Origin: a virus
Strand: one strand, 5' to 3'
DNA length: 64,000 bases
Virus record (IMG/VR): IMGVR_UViG_3300042549_002989
Span: 1 to 64,000 of that record
Of this stretch, positions 48,809 through 56,561 are shown piece by piece. How positions within the stretch are numbered: the first letter of the stretch is position 1; each line of letters opens with the position of its first letter. The notes under the pieces are model-generated. The model saw only the letters and a list, made by a program, of their open reading frames with translations. It did not search any database and was not told where the DNA came from. The position numbers and the translations under genes were made by a program.

Positions 48809-49305
48809 TGGCACAGCAAACACCTACATTCACATCATGGAATAGCCCAGCGCAAGCCCCTGGAGTTGGTACTGCCGTCACCATGGGTCCTGAGCCAGTA
48901 TTTCGCAACGGTAAAGACGCACAACTTTCAGGTTTTCGCACAGCAGTAGACGCTCAATACCCAGACGGTTATCTTGGAACAATGGACGCCAACAGGCGTC
49001 AAGACAAGGTTCTGGGCACTCTTAGCCGTATGAACGCACGCCAATACAGCCGTGGTGTTCACAAAGGCGAAAGAGTTAATACAAGTGATTACTTCTGGCC
49101 TGAAGAGTTCAACCTGTACACAGCACTAGAAATGGAAGCACAAGGTAAGAAGTTCGCTCCTGTAGGAGCAGAGCCTGTGCGCCTCACCAACGATGGTAAA
49201 GTCGGTCCTCGTGGTATCCCACGGGGTGATGAACCCAATCAGGCTACACAAATCAGCCCTGAGCGCCGTTCTCAACTAAAATCACTGGCTCCACGCTGGC
49301 GCTAA
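48808..49305 (+). CDS. Unknown protein of the micro-gene array
   Basis: 165 residues from ATG48808. FTSWNSPAQAPGVGTAVTMG, YLGTMDANRRQDKVLGTLSR, YFWPEEFNLYTALEMEAQGK. It contains RMNARQYSRGVHKGERV, in a style shared with the array proteins downstream. No motif recognised. This is the largest gene of the array. Confidence 0.6.
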   Translation: MAQQTPTFTSWNSPAQAPGVGTAVTMGPEPVFRNGKDAQLSGFRTAVDAQYPDGYLGTMDANRRQDKVLGTLSRMNARQYSRGVHKGERVNTSDYFWPEEFNLYTALEMEAQGKKFAPVGAEPVRLTNDGKVGPRGIPRGDEPNQATQISPERRSQLKSLAPRWR

Positions 49306-49311
49306 ATGAAG

Positions 49312-49326
49312 TAAAATATTTGTATG
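49312..49326 (+). promoter_or_regulatory. Candidate -10 element for a leaderless mRNA
   Basis: TAAAAT at 49312-49317, six bases, then ATG49324. No ribosome site is present. Identical geometry to the other leaderless candidates. Confidence 0.5.
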
Positions 49327-49743
49327 GCTTACCGTTGGCAACCAGAAGAATATAGAAAACCACACAACGGTCAGAGCGTTTTTGGTGGAGGGATGATCCC
49401 TACTATTAAACACCCTGACACTACACAGGCTGACTGGCGTACACCAGTTTCAATGGGTAATCAGGGTTCTCAACACAGTCGTCTATCATCAGCCCCTGTG
49501 TATATGCAACCATGGAGTGGAGAAGATGAAACGGGTAACTTCACACAAATTGGTGCAAATAAACAGTACACCTTTACAAAACCTACTCCAAAGAGTCCTT
49601 ACCTTGACACCGAGAATGACGGTGACGGACCAGACGATGATTTTAAGCCACTAGGTGGCTCAACTGTCCCTCGCAAACCAAAACCCAATCCCAAGTCACC
49701 CTCTGGTGGCATGGCATTACCACTTCCACAGAAAGTAAAGTGA
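49324..49743 (+). CDS. Disordered Pro/Gly-rich protein of the array
   Basis: 139 residues, MAYRWQPEEYRKPHNGQSVF, QPWSGEDETGNFTQIGANKQ, YLDTENDGDGPDDDFKPLGG, then TVPRKPKPNPKSP. Acidic then basic low-complexity. Starts a new, probably leaderless, transcript of the array. Unknown function. Confidence 0.6.
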   Translation: MAYRWQPEEYRKPHNGQSVFGGGMIPTIKHPDTTQADWRTPVSMGNQGSQHSRLSSAPVYMQPWSGEDETGNFTQIGANKQYTFTKPTPKSPYLDTENDGDGPDDDFKPLGGSTVPRKPKPNPKSPSGGMALPLPQKVK

Positions 49744-49750
49744 ATATCTA

Positions 49751-50077
49751 ATGGCACATGACCACCGCATGAACCCAATTGCAGACCCATACATCAATCA
49801 GCGTAATGCAACAATGCGCCAAATGGAACAATTAGCATACATTCAAAATTATGATGCTGACAGCGTTCGTACTGCGTTAGGTATGCATTCAACTAACTCA
49901 CCAGGTCTTGAAGGTCGTAGCAATATGCAAGACGACTATGACGATAACGAAGAACAAGGCACTATAACTGATGCTGACCTTATGCCAGATACCAACATTC
50001 CGATTAATCCAGCAATTCGTGCATTCCAAGGGTCTGGACATGGCGTTCAGATTAAAAAGGGTAAAGAAGGTCAGTAA
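49751..50077 (+). CDS. Array protein, MAHxHR family (copy 1)
   Basis: 108 residues. The N-terminus MAHDHRMNPIADPYINQRNA TMRQMEQLA matches the N-terminus of the next gene (MAHNHRGQYIADPFINMRND), so the two are tandem paralogues. The C-terminal part is acidic and unique. TAATG links them. No known function. Confidence 0.65.
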   Translation: MAHDHRMNPIADPYINQRNATMRQMEQLAYIQNYDADSVRTALGMHSTNSPGLEGRSNMQDDYDDNEEQGTITDADLMPDTNIPINPAIRAFQGSGHGVQIKKGKEGQ

Positions 50078-50355
50078 TGGCACATAACCATAGGGGACAG
50101 TACATTGCTGACCCATTCATCAATATGCGCAATGACATGATTGCTCAACAAGAAATGCTTGCACAGCGCAATGCAGGTCTTCGTGGCATCAATTATGACC
50201 CTGAACAGTCAGACTATGATGAGGCGTATGGTCCTGCTGACCGTACACGCCGTACCGTACCTAGTGGTGGTGTAACTGGTGGGGTACCTAGCGAGAGCGA
50301 ATACAACGATCAACAGACTATTGCGCAAGAGCGCCGTGTAAGAGGACAAAACTAA
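50077..50355 (+). CDS. Array protein, MAHxHR family (copy 2)
   Basis: 92 residues, MAHNHRGQYIADPFINMRND followed by MIAQQEMLAQRNAGLRG. Shared residues with copy 1: MAH-HR----IADP-IN-RN-----Q--LA. The rest is divergent and acidic. TAATG junctions on both sides. Confidence 0.65.
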   Translation: MAHNHRGQYIADPFINMRNDMIAQQEMLAQRNAGLRGINYDPEQSDYDEAYGPADRTRRTVPSGGVTGGVPSESEYNDQQTIAQERRVRGQN

Positions 50356-50537
50356 TGCCAAGTTTTAGAGGTAAAAGAGTAACTCACAAAGGTTATTTTT
50401 CACCACCAAAGGGAACTCCATTAAGTGATGAATCAGCAAGAATCATGGACGAGAAGCGCATGGGCATGAAGCGCATGCCCGATGGTGGCAAAGAACAACC
50501 ACCAAACCTTGACGAGTACCCACGGGGGAACAACTAA
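50355..50537 (+). CDS. Array protein, MPSxxG family
   Basis: 60 residues: MPSFRGKRVTHKGYFSPPKG, then DESARIMDEKRMGMKRMPDG. Basic and probably disordered. N-terminus resembles the protein at 48385. Confidence 0.6.
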   Translation: MPSFRGKRVTHKGYFSPPKGTPLSDESARIMDEKRMGMKRMPDGGKEQPPNLDEYPRGNN

Positions 50538-50824
50538 TGCCTAATGGACAAGATACCCGTTTCCACTCAGGTCGCTTAGTAGGTCGTGAATATCGGGCTA
50601 TGACTAGGGGCACGCTTGCTCAAAACCAACAAGATGGTTACACCCATCCAACAGGTCCAACTACCATTTTTGGAGAAGAAGGCGCAGGAATGGCTCGTAG
50701 GTTATACCGTCAATCCCGTAGGACTGGAGCAAACGAGCAGGACGCCAGATCTCTTGCTATCCGTTATTCCATTATCGGCGCTCGTGATTCCTCTCAAGGT
50801 GCAAAAGGCTACGGAGGTAGATAA
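50537..50824 (+). CDS. Array protein, MPNGQDTRFHSGR family (copy 1)
   Basis: 95 residues starting MPNGQDTRFHSGRLVGREYR AMTRGTLAQ. The N-terminal ~28 residues are shared with the next two genes. The C-terminal half has ARRLYRQSRRTGANEQDARS and IIGARDSSQGAKGYGG. Function unknown. Confidence 0.65.
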   Translation: MPNGQDTRFHSGRLVGREYRAMTRGTLAQNQQDGYTHPTGPTTIFGEEGAGMARRLYRQSRRTGANEQDARSLAIRYSIIGARDSSQGAKGYGGR

Positions 50825-51036
50825 TGGCTCGTGGAGAAGATACTCGCTTTCACTCAGGTCGTGGTGTAAGTCGTGGCGCATATGCCCAACTTGCTCGTGA
50901 ACTTTCTAAAGGGTTTCCACAGATGAGTGATAATGATGGTCCTCGCCCTACAACGCATGGGTGTAATTCGTGTAACGAACCAACCTCCACAGATCATGGT
51001 ATTTGCGCTGACTGTCGTTCAAAAGGTTACAAATAA
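50824..51036 (+). CDS. Array protein, MARGEDTRFHSGR family (copy 2) with zinc knuckles
   Basis: 70 residues: MARGEDTRFHSGRGVSRGAY AQLARELS, then a C-terminal HGCNSCNEP and GICADCRSKG Cys pair. The first part is paralogous to copies 1 and 3; the zinc knuckles are unique to this copy. Confidence 0.65.
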   Translation: MARGEDTRFHSGRGVSRGAYAQLARELSKGFPQMSDNDGPRPTTHGCNSCNEPTSTDHGICADCRSKGYK

Positions 51037-51413
51037 TGCCTCGTGGACAAGATACTAGTAAGCACCCTAATCGTGGTGTAGACCGTGGAGCATTTGCACG
51101 ACTTGGTCGCTCTGACCTTCCTCGGCTTTCGGAAGCCCTTGCAAATCATTTAAATGATTCTTTAGAAGGAATGAAGGAAGACTACGAAGACAGCGACACC
51201 GTTGAAGACGAGTTTGTCATGAGTCACTCCATGCCTAGCCTTATTAGAAAACCTTTTACGGGCAATAATTCCTACACCCAACCTTTTTCTGAAGGTGACG
51301 CATCTAACGCTCTTCAGGCATATCGCCAACGCCGTGATTCAGGAAAAATGGATTCTGACGATAAAGAGTTGTACGGAAACGATATTAAAGAAGCATACAG
51401 GAATAGGGGTTAA
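51036..51413 (+). CDS. Array protein, MPRGQDTSKHPNR family (copy 3)
   Basis: 125 residues: MPRGQDTSKHPNRGVDRGAF ARLGRSDLP, then an acidic helix (LANHLNDSLEGMKEDYEDSD) and a DALQAYRQRRDSGKMDSDDK-type end. Divergent third copy of the DT-H-R-V-R family. Confidence 0.65.
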   Translation: MPRGQDTSKHPNRGVDRGAFARLGRSDLPRLSEALANHLNDSLEGMKEDYEDSDTVEDEFVMSHSMPSLIRKPFTGNNSYTQPFSEGDASNALQAYRQRRDSGKMDSDDKELYGNDIKEAYRNRG

Positions 51414-51415
51414 CC

Positions 51416-51724
51416 ATTCCTCAATATCCGAATAAGCCGTGGCAGTCACGCCAAGAGATGCTTGTTGACCAAGCACTCAAGTCTGCTATTTCCACGCCTG
51501 AAGATATACGCAAGATTCGTCCTGTAGTTCCACAAGGATTGTTTCCACAAACTCGTGGTATTAAAAAGCAACCAATGAGTGTGTCCGATTGTTTAACACT
51601 AGATCGTAACTTCCCGACATACCGTTCGTGGATGTCTGGCGCTCCTGTGATGTTTCGTGATGGATTCATGGAAGCAAACTCAGAAGCAACAAGTCGTTAC
51701 TCAATGCAAGGATTGTGGACATAA
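51416..51724 (+). CDS. Array protein, possibly starting at ATT
   Basis: 102 residues if read from ATT51416; the first ATG in frame is 51458 (89 residues). ATT lies six bases after AGGGG and three bases after the previous stop, like all the other tightly packed starts of the array, and would give MPQYPNKPWQSRQ at the N-terminus. The rest (QALKSAISTPEDIRKIRPVV, FPTYRSWMSGAPVMFRDGFM) is folded-looking. AUU is a rare but known start. TAATG to the next gene. Confidence 0.55.
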   Translation: MPQYPNKPWQSRQEMLVDQALKSAISTPEDIRKIRPVVPQGLFPQTRGIKKQPMSVSDCLTLDRNFPTYRSWMSGAPVMFRDGFMEANSEATSRYSMQGLWT

Positions 51725-52083
51725 TGGCAAGGTACCAACAAGGTATTGGCATACCAGAAACTCTCGGACCAAAACTTGGTGTGTGGAAAGAGCCAACAGC
51801 ACCTGCATTTAAACCGTTTGCTATGCCAAACATTACTGCTGGCACAAACCGTAACTACGGTGATGCACCACAGTATGTAGACACTTGGAAAAGCCGTTGG
51901 GAACCCAAGCAAGGTGACTTGATGGCTCCCACAGGACGAACCAAGGCGTGGGGTCGTTCACAAGCACGAGCAAGTAGTCGTGGTACTGACCCCGATGAAC
52001 CTGTCACACGACCACCAACAAGCCGTACATTTAGCCGTGACCCTGCACACTCTCCAGATACTCGGAGAAGCATGTGGGACTAG
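51724..52083 (+). CDS. Array protein with SRTxxR...PDxRRxxW tail (copy 1)
   Basis: 119 residues from ATG51724. C-terminal tail SRTFSRDPAHSPDTRRSMWD resembles a segment in the next gene. N-terminal half has ETLGPKLGVWKEPTAPAFKP. Basic and disordered. Confidence 0.6.
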   Translation: MARYQQGIGIPETLGPKLGVWKEPTAPAFKPFAMPNITAGTNRNYGDAPQYVDTWKSRWEPKQGDLMAPTGRTKAWGRSQARASSRGTDPDEPVTRPPTSRTFSRDPAHSPDTRRSMWD

Positions 52084-52352
52084 ATAAACCAATTCGCCGT
52101 GCTGGTAGCACAGGTTCTGAACCTATCACTACTGCCCCACGGTCTCGCACACATGACCGTGCCAGCAATCCTGATATTCGCCGTGCTCTATGGGGTGCAC
52201 CACAACCAGTATCTGATGTTTCTCCAATGTGGACAGATGTACAGCGCCAGCGCCGAGAAGTTTGGACACAACAACCCAAAGAAAAAAGCAGTTATGGTTC
52301 TCCTGTTGAGACCTTTGCACAGCGCAGACATCGTGAAGTCTGGGAAGACTAA
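52074..52352 (+). CDS. Array protein with SRTxxR...PDxRRxxW segment (copy 2)
   Basis: 92 residues from GTG52074, preceded by CGGAGAAGCAT. It contains SRTHDRASNPDIRRALWG, paralogous to the tail of the previous gene, and an internal repeat QRQRREVW / QRRHREVW. The 10-base overlap with the previous gene lies in its last codons. Function unknown. Confidence 0.6.
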   Translation: MGLDKPIRRAGSTGSEPITTAPRSRTHDRASNPDIRRALWGAPQPVSDVSPMWTDVQRQRREVWTQQPKEKSSYGSPVETFAQRRHREVWED

Positions 52353-52358
52353 ATAAGG

Positions 52359-52373
52359 TAAACTGTATATATG
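52359..52373 (+). promoter_or_regulatory. Candidate -10 element for a leaderless mRNA
   Basis: TAAACT at 52359-52364, six bases, then ATG52371. The same hexamer precedes 493 and 2096, and the downstream GTATAT also follows the 17633 element. Confidence 0.5.
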
Positions 52374-52577
52374 GCTGTTAATGATTCACGCTCAATGAAC
52401 CGAGACCTTCGTCTTGGTACAACCGATGGTAAGTTTAAGTCGCTTACCCCAGACCGTGGTGGTGAGGTTGACCCAACTTCTGCTACTGCTCGTATGGCTG
52501 TCACTAAGTCATTGTTCCCAACTGGTGAGGTTTACTCTTTTACTGACCGTCACCCACTCGCTGACGCTGGTCTGTAA
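52371..52577 (+). CDS. Small unknown protein, leaderless candidate
   Basis: 68 residues: MNRDLRLGTTDGKFKSLTPD, RGGEVDPTSATARMAVTKSL, FPTGEVYSFTDRHPLADAGL. No ribosome site upstream. No motif recognised. Confidence 0.6.
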   Translation: MAVNDSRSMNRDLRLGTTDGKFKSLTPDRGGEVDPTSATARMAVTKSLFPTGEVYSFTDRHPLADAGL

Positions 52578-52579
52578 CT

Positions 52580-52852
52580 ATGTTTGGTGCAAATAAAACA
52601 CCAAAAGAAAACCCCACAACGGCAAAAAATCCGTGGTCGTTGGAGCGAGTTGGACACCCACACCAAAATATTACGATACGACATTTTGACGATATTGGTG
52701 TTTCTCAAGTTTTTTCGGATGACAAACTAGTTGGACATTTTGCAGGCACAAACTCTCAACAGGAAGCACGGCGTCATGCGTGGGTTACATCTTCGTCTAG
52801 TTACAAGACAAAGGGAAATCCTAACGGTGACGAGTACAGCCGTCAATTCTGA
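52580..52852 (+). CDS. Small unknown protein
   Basis: 90 residues: NPWSLERVGHPHQNITIRHF, DDIGVSQVFSDDKLVGHFAG. A small beta domain resembles phage proteins with a HFAGT-like motif, but no family is named. Starts two bases after the previous stop. Confidence 0.55.
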   Translation: MFGANKTPKENPTTAKNPWSLERVGHPHQNITIRHFDDIGVSQVFSDDKLVGHFAGTNSQQEARRHAWVTSSSSYKTKGNPNGDEYSRQF

Positions 52853-52863
52853 TTAAAAATATG

Positions 52864-52872
52864 TGCTAGGCT
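52864..52872 (+). promoter_or_regulatory. Possible extended -10 promoter
   Basis: TGCTAGGCT (TAGGCT -10 at 52867-52872 with TG extension) lies in the 47-base gap before the gene at 52900, which has a good ribosome site (TAAGGAGTACCAA). No convincing -35 is seen. Confidence 0.35.
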
Positions 52873-52899
52873 CCCTAGTAACTATCTAAGGAGTACCAA

Positions 52900-53364
52900 A
52901 TGGCTGAAACCGACTTTGACCGAATCCTCGTGTGTAAAACACACGGTGTGATGTGGAAACTGCGTCCCTATGACGGACCTCCTGAGTACGACCAAGAGTT
53001 AATTGAACTGTGTAATCGTCACAACGCTCAAGTACCTGACCCTGATAATTGTCGTGCATCTATTTTCCGTACTGATCCTGAAACAGCATCTAAATTGGAT
53101 ATGGAAACAGTCCTTAAGAATGAACTTAAAGAAATGGATGTGTACATCCGTGACTTCCGTGATGAACTTAAAGTAGACGCTCTTAAATGCTTCAACAAAC
53201 ATGACCGACCTAAAGGTGGTTGTGGTGATTGGTGCACAGAGGAAAAAACTATTGGTCGCAAGATTGGTGTCCCACCAAATAAGCGCCAATATCTCTGCAT
53301 GTACTGCCCCGTTGGTTCATGGGTTGCAGAACAAGAACGCATCCAAATGGGTATGTATAAGTAA
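52900..53364 (+). CDS. Cys-rich unknown protein
   Basis: 154 residues. Cys residues LVCKTHG, NCRASIF, LKCFNKHDRPKGGCGDWCTE and LCMYCPVGSWVAEQERIQMG in a helical frame suggest metal binding (zinc or an Fe-S cluster). Coiled region KLDMETVLKNELKEMDVYIR precedes. I have seen similar actinophage proteins without function. Ends in TAATG. Confidence 0.65.
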   Translation: MAETDFDRILVCKTHGVMWKLRPYDGPPEYDQELIELCNRHNAQVPDPDNCRASIFRTDPETASKLDMETVLKNELKEMDVYIRDFRDELKVDALKCFNKHDRPKGGCGDWCTEEKTIGRKIGVPPNKRQYLCMYCPVGSWVAEQERIQMGMYK

Positions 53365-53840
53365 TGGTTGTCATTACCTTTGATGTTCTTGCACAAGAAG
53401 GCGAAGAACTTGGAGCACGACAACCACTTATAGAAGGTAAAAAAATATGGAACATGTTATTTTCTGCATACGAAGGACGCATATGTGTACTTGCCACAGG
53501 AATAGAGAACAACAAAACACCTATACTTATGGAGTGGCTAAAGCGTGAAGGCTACAGAGCAGGATCAATTGATTTAACTTATGAAACATCTGCCGATGCC
53601 AAACTGGAGCGTATTCGTAGTATCCAAGCAGGATATGGACGAGTTGAATGGTTCGTTGACAACGATCCATCCACCATTGCTAAAACCCTTCATGAAGGAG
53701 TTGCATCCCTCCTTGTCTCTTCCCCTAGAATTGCCCGACCAGAGTGGACTGACGGAAGAGTCATCAAAGGATGGGACGAACTTTCTAAAGAAATTAATGC
53801 CCAAGCACTTGCAAAAGCAGAAAGAGTTTGGCATGATTGA
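53364..53840 (+). CDS. HAD-like phosphatase fold, possibly non-catalytic
   Basis: 158 residues: VVITFDVLAQEGE, ICVLATGIENNKTPILMEWL, VEWFVDNDPSTIAKTLHEGV. HAD-like order, but the leading DxD nucleophile motif is not intact (FDVL), so activity is doubtful. It overlaps the next gene by eight bases. Confidence 0.5.
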   Translation: MVVITFDVLAQEGEELGARQPLIEGKKIWNMLFSAYEGRICVLATGIENNKTPILMEWLKREGYRAGSIDLTYETSADAKLERIRSIQAGYGRVEWFVDNDPSTIAKTLHEGVASLLVSSPRIARPEWTDGRVIKGWDELSKEINAQALAKAERVWHD

Positions 53841-54105
53841 TTTTATGAAAGAAATTGATTTTGACACTTGGATGGAAATTGGGCTAGAAAAAGGATGGTG
53901 TGGACCTCCTGTATGTTATGTCCACGATGGGTTGCCCATGTCAGAAGAAGAGTGGATAGAAGAAGAAGCCAACGGCGAGCCTCCTTGTATGCATATTATT
54001 CGCTTGTATGAAGATGACGAGCACCGTCTAGAGATTGAAGAGTCACACTCTCCATCCATCTGGAGAAAGCCCTACAATATGAGGGATAATTCTTCAGAGA
54101 AATGA
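53833..54105 (+). CDS. Conserved small actinophage protein
   Basis: 90 residues from ATG53833: MIDFMKEIDFDTWMEIGLEK, GWCGPPVCYVHDGLPMSEEE, PPCMHIIRLYEDDEHRLEIE, SHSPSIWR. The WCGPPVCYxHDGLP...HSPSxWR signature is very common in actinophage genomes; function not known to me. Confidence 0.75.
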   Translation: MIDFMKEIDFDTWMEIGLEKGWCGPPVCYVHDGLPMSEEEWIEEEANGEPPCMHIIRLYEDDEHRLEIEESHSPSIWRKPYNMRDNSSEK

Positions 54106-54112
54106 GTACCTC

Positions 54113-54292
54113 GTGGCAAGCCGTCCTTTCATTAATCAGGTTCGTATAGCGTTAGTTATTACGCAGTCTTTATTGCGCAAAGCGATCCAAGACAGGGACA
54201 TACCTGTTAATGAAGGTGATGCTGTGTTAACTCATCTTGACGATTCTTTGGATATTATTCGTCCACACATTAAGAAACAGGACAAGATTTGA
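54113..54292 (+). CDS. Small helical protein
   Basis: 59 residues from GTG54113: VASRPFINQVRIALVITQSL, LRKAIQDRDIPVNEGDAVLT, HLDDSLDIIRPHIKK. Two amphipathic helices. The stop overlaps the TTG start of the next gene. An ATG at 54102 in another frame stops after 15 codons. Confidence 0.6.
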   Translation: MASRPFINQVRIALVITQSLLRKAIQDRDIPVNEGDAVLTHLDDSLDIIRPHIKKQDKI

Positions 54293-55728
54293 AAGTATTT
54301 TTTGGTGGAGCCGAAAAGGGTTCTTACCGTTCACTGCTTCTGAGTGCAGGGGTGGATAAGTTTGCTATTAACCTAACCCACTACGCTGTTCCTAAGCGCA
54401 AAGTTCTTGATCTCGCAACGGTGTTTCAGGGGCATGATATCATCCTCTACACATCAGAGAATGACGAAGACCTATCTCGGTACGACTCATTTGTTCGTGA
54501 ACACATTGATAGTTTGACTTATGTGATTGGACGCCCAGACTACGATGGGGCATGGATGGGTGACAAGTATGTGCCCATCTGGAATGACGGCTCTGACCTA
54601 GAGAGACTGACATGGCTATGTCAGAAGTATGGTCGTGTAGCGATTAGTGACAAGGCAATTACAGGTCGCAATGTGGCTCGTATCGGTCAGATTGCCTTGC
54701 GTTGGGGAACCAACCTCATTGGGCTTACATCCAAGCCAGACATCATTGAGCGTGTCGGCTGGGAGGCTGTAGTAGTGGGTTCATGGTCTAGTGCCGTGCG
54801 CTATGGAGAGACACAGGTGTGGGATGGTCACGCCTTACACAGATACCCAGCACAACAAAAAGAAACTGCCCGTAAGAGACACAGAGCAGACATACAGCGC
54901 TTAGGTGTGGACTACGATGGCGTCATCAACGATGAAGTTGGTGCAGTCGCACACCTTGCTATCCAGTCATGGAAAGCATGGGAAACTAAAAACTTTGGGG
55001 GCTATGACCTTATGAATGACGATGACGAGACAGAGTTTGATGACTCTTCAGAAAGCCAAATCATTATGATTTCGGGTGATAGCGATAGTACCCCAAGTGT
55101 GGCACCAAGGGGTACCAACATTGTTACTAACCCCCCCAACAGACGGCACGCAAACGAAAAAACATTGCTCCCGATTATGGGTATTGACACCATCACTTCA
55201 ATGGGTACTCAAACAGCAGATGAGCACGGAAATGCAATAGAAATTGACCCTGAACAGGTACCAGTTCTTCGCTATAACGCTAACCCATTACGCCAATGCA
55301 ATCATTGTTACTTGGCAAGCCGTTGTCCCCAGTTTCAAGAAAATAGTGAGTGTGCGTTTTCTTTGCCTATTGAGATTCGCACAAAGGATCAACTTCAGTC
55401 TGCACTGCGTGCTCTTGTAGAGATGCAAGTAGGTCGTGTGATGTTTGCTCGCTTCGCAGAAGAACTAGAAGGACAGGGTCTTGACTCCACTCTTTCTGGT
55501 GAGATTGACCGTCTGTTTAATCTAGTTGAGCGCTTTAAGAGCATCAATGACAACAGAGATCTTGTGCGCTTTGAAGTTGAGGCACGAGGCTCTAGTGGCG
55601 TGCTGTCTCGTCTGTTTGGAGCCAAGGCTGGAGACCAAGCACGAATGCTTCCCAATGGTGGTCTAGACCAATCTGGTGCTGACGCCATGTACGCAGACAT
55701 TATTGATTTATCTGACGACACTCGTTGA
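54289..55728 (+). CDS. Large unknown protein with a Cys cluster
   Basis: 479 residues from TTG54289. The N-terminal ~200 residues have a Rossmann-like pattern (MKVFFGGAEKGSYRSLLLSA, DIILYTSENDEDLSRYD, AISDKAITGRNVARIGQIAL). An acidic linker follows, then CNHCYLASRCPQFQENSECA (three Cys plus one) and a helical C-terminus (RVMFARFAEELEGQGLDSTL). The Cys cluster could hold zinc or Fe-S. A DNA- or packaging-related role is open; I do not assign one. Confidence 0.65.
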   Translation: MKVFFGGAEKGSYRSLLLSAGVDKFAINLTHYAVPKRKVLDLATVFQGHDIILYTSENDEDLSRYDSFVREHIDSLTYVIGRPDYDGAWMGDKYVPIWNDGSDLERLTWLCQKYGRVAISDKAITGRNVARIGQIALRWGTNLIGLTSKPDIIERVGWEAVVVGSWSSAVRYGETQVWDGHALHRYPAQQKETARKRHRADIQRLGVDYDGVINDEVGAVAHLAIQSWKAWETKNFGGYDLMNDDDETEFDDSSESQIIMISGDSDSTPSVAPRGTNIVTNPPNRRHANEKTLLPIMGIDTITSMGTQTADEHGNAIEIDPEQVPVLRYNANPLRQCNHCYLASRCPQFQENSECAFSLPIEIRTKDQLQSALRALVEMQVGRVMFARFAEELEGQGLDSTLSGEIDRLFNLVERFKSINDNRDLVRFEVEARGSSGVLSRLFGAKAGDQARMLPNGGLDQSGADAMYADIIDLSDDTR

Positions 55729-55754
55729 CATAGGTACTACTTAGGGCGTACAAT
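55725..55754 (+). promoter_or_regulatory. Strong consensus sigma70 promoter
   Basis: TTGACA (55725-55730), 18-base spacer, TACAAT (55749-55754). The gene at 55780 follows after a short leader with AAGGAG. It is the best -35/-10 pair seen in the window and lies inside the preceding coding end. Confidence 0.75.
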
Positions 55755-55779
55755 GAGCGCCTAACAAGAAGGAGCGCAT

Positions 55780-55953
55780 ATGGAAAACGATTATGTTGAT
55801 TACATCGTTGTTGATATGGGTAATGCTGAATGGATTATTGCCCGTTCTTACCGTATAGGGTCAACCTCTTACGACAGGATTGCTACTTGTCGCAGTTATC
55901 CAGAAGCCTGTGATATAGCAAACATTCTAAACAAACACGAGGGTGCCAAATGA
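55780..55953 (+). CDS. Small unknown protein under the strong promoter
   Basis: 57 residues: MENDYVDYIVVDMGNAEWII, ARSYRIGSTSYDRIATCRSY, PEACDIANILNKHEGAK. A small beta-alpha fold, highly acidic N-terminus. Ribosome site AGAAGGAGCGCAT. Its ATGA overlaps the HAD gene, so the two are probably cotranslated. Confidence 0.65.
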   Translation: MENDYVDYIVVDMGNAEWIIARSYRIGSTSYDRIATCRSYPEACDIANILNKHEGAK

Positions 55954-56561
55954 TTACCGATGTTGCTGTAGACATTGATGGAGTTCTCTTTGACTTCGCT
56001 ACAACTGTTCAGAAACATTTTTCTGAGTATTTCCAAACAGAGTTTCCCAGACCAACTAATTGGGAGTTTTACGAGCAGTGGAACTTGTCTGCCAAAAAGT
56101 TTTATGACACCCTAGATATTTTGACTTACGAGCGTGACTTGTTTAATGATTCTGCCCCACTGCCAAAGACAATGGTTGGTTGGCAGGCATTGCGTGAACA
56201 GGGACTTCGTATCCACATCATCACACACCGTTCTCCTACAGCCTATGCCCAGACCATTAAGTGGCTGGAGCGCTACAGGCTCACTCCTGACACACTTCAT
56301 TTCAGTGGTCAGAAAGCAGACATCATCAATGCACTGGCAGTAGATGAGTGCGCTTCCATTGATGACCATGTCTTCCAATACAACGAGTATCGGGACGCTG
56401 GTGTCCACGGATACCTATACACACAGCCATGGAACGCTCAATACGCAGGTCGGCGTGTAAATACACTTCCTGAGTTTGCGAACATCATTAAGACTCACAA
56501 CGAGTATTGGCAAATGGAACACAACAACACACTCATGGAAATAGGCAACGGTGTCAGATAA
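55950..56561 (+). CDS. HAD-family phosphatase / 5'-nucleotidase-like
   Basis: 203 residues. Motif I VAVDIDGVLFDFA (DxDGV) is complete; motif II IHIITHRSP and motif III/IV with DECASIDDHVFQYNEYRDAG follow. Cap helices lie between. This is the deoxyribonucleotidase-type HAD of phages, which may recycle nucleotides or act on 3'/5' phosphates. Overlaps the next gene by 11 bases. Confidence 0.75.
   Translation: MITDVAVDIDGVLFDFATTVQKHFSEYFQTEFPRPTNWEFYEQWNLSAKKFYDTLDILTYERDLFNDSAPLPKTMVGWQALREQGLRIHIITHRSPTAYAQTIKWLERYRLTPDTLHFSGQKADIINALAVDECASIDDHVFQYNEYRDAGVHGYLYTQPWNAQYAGRRVNTLPEFANIIKTHNEYWQMEHNNTLMEIGNGVR

Noticed and set aside
53364-53840. Active HAD phosphatase
   Set aside because: The DxD nucleophile motif is not intact, so only a HAD-like fold is suggested, not activity.
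54102-54149. Micro-ORF MSTSWQAVLSLIRFV
   Set aside because: 15 codons only; the GTG frame starting at 54113 fits neighbouring junctions better.
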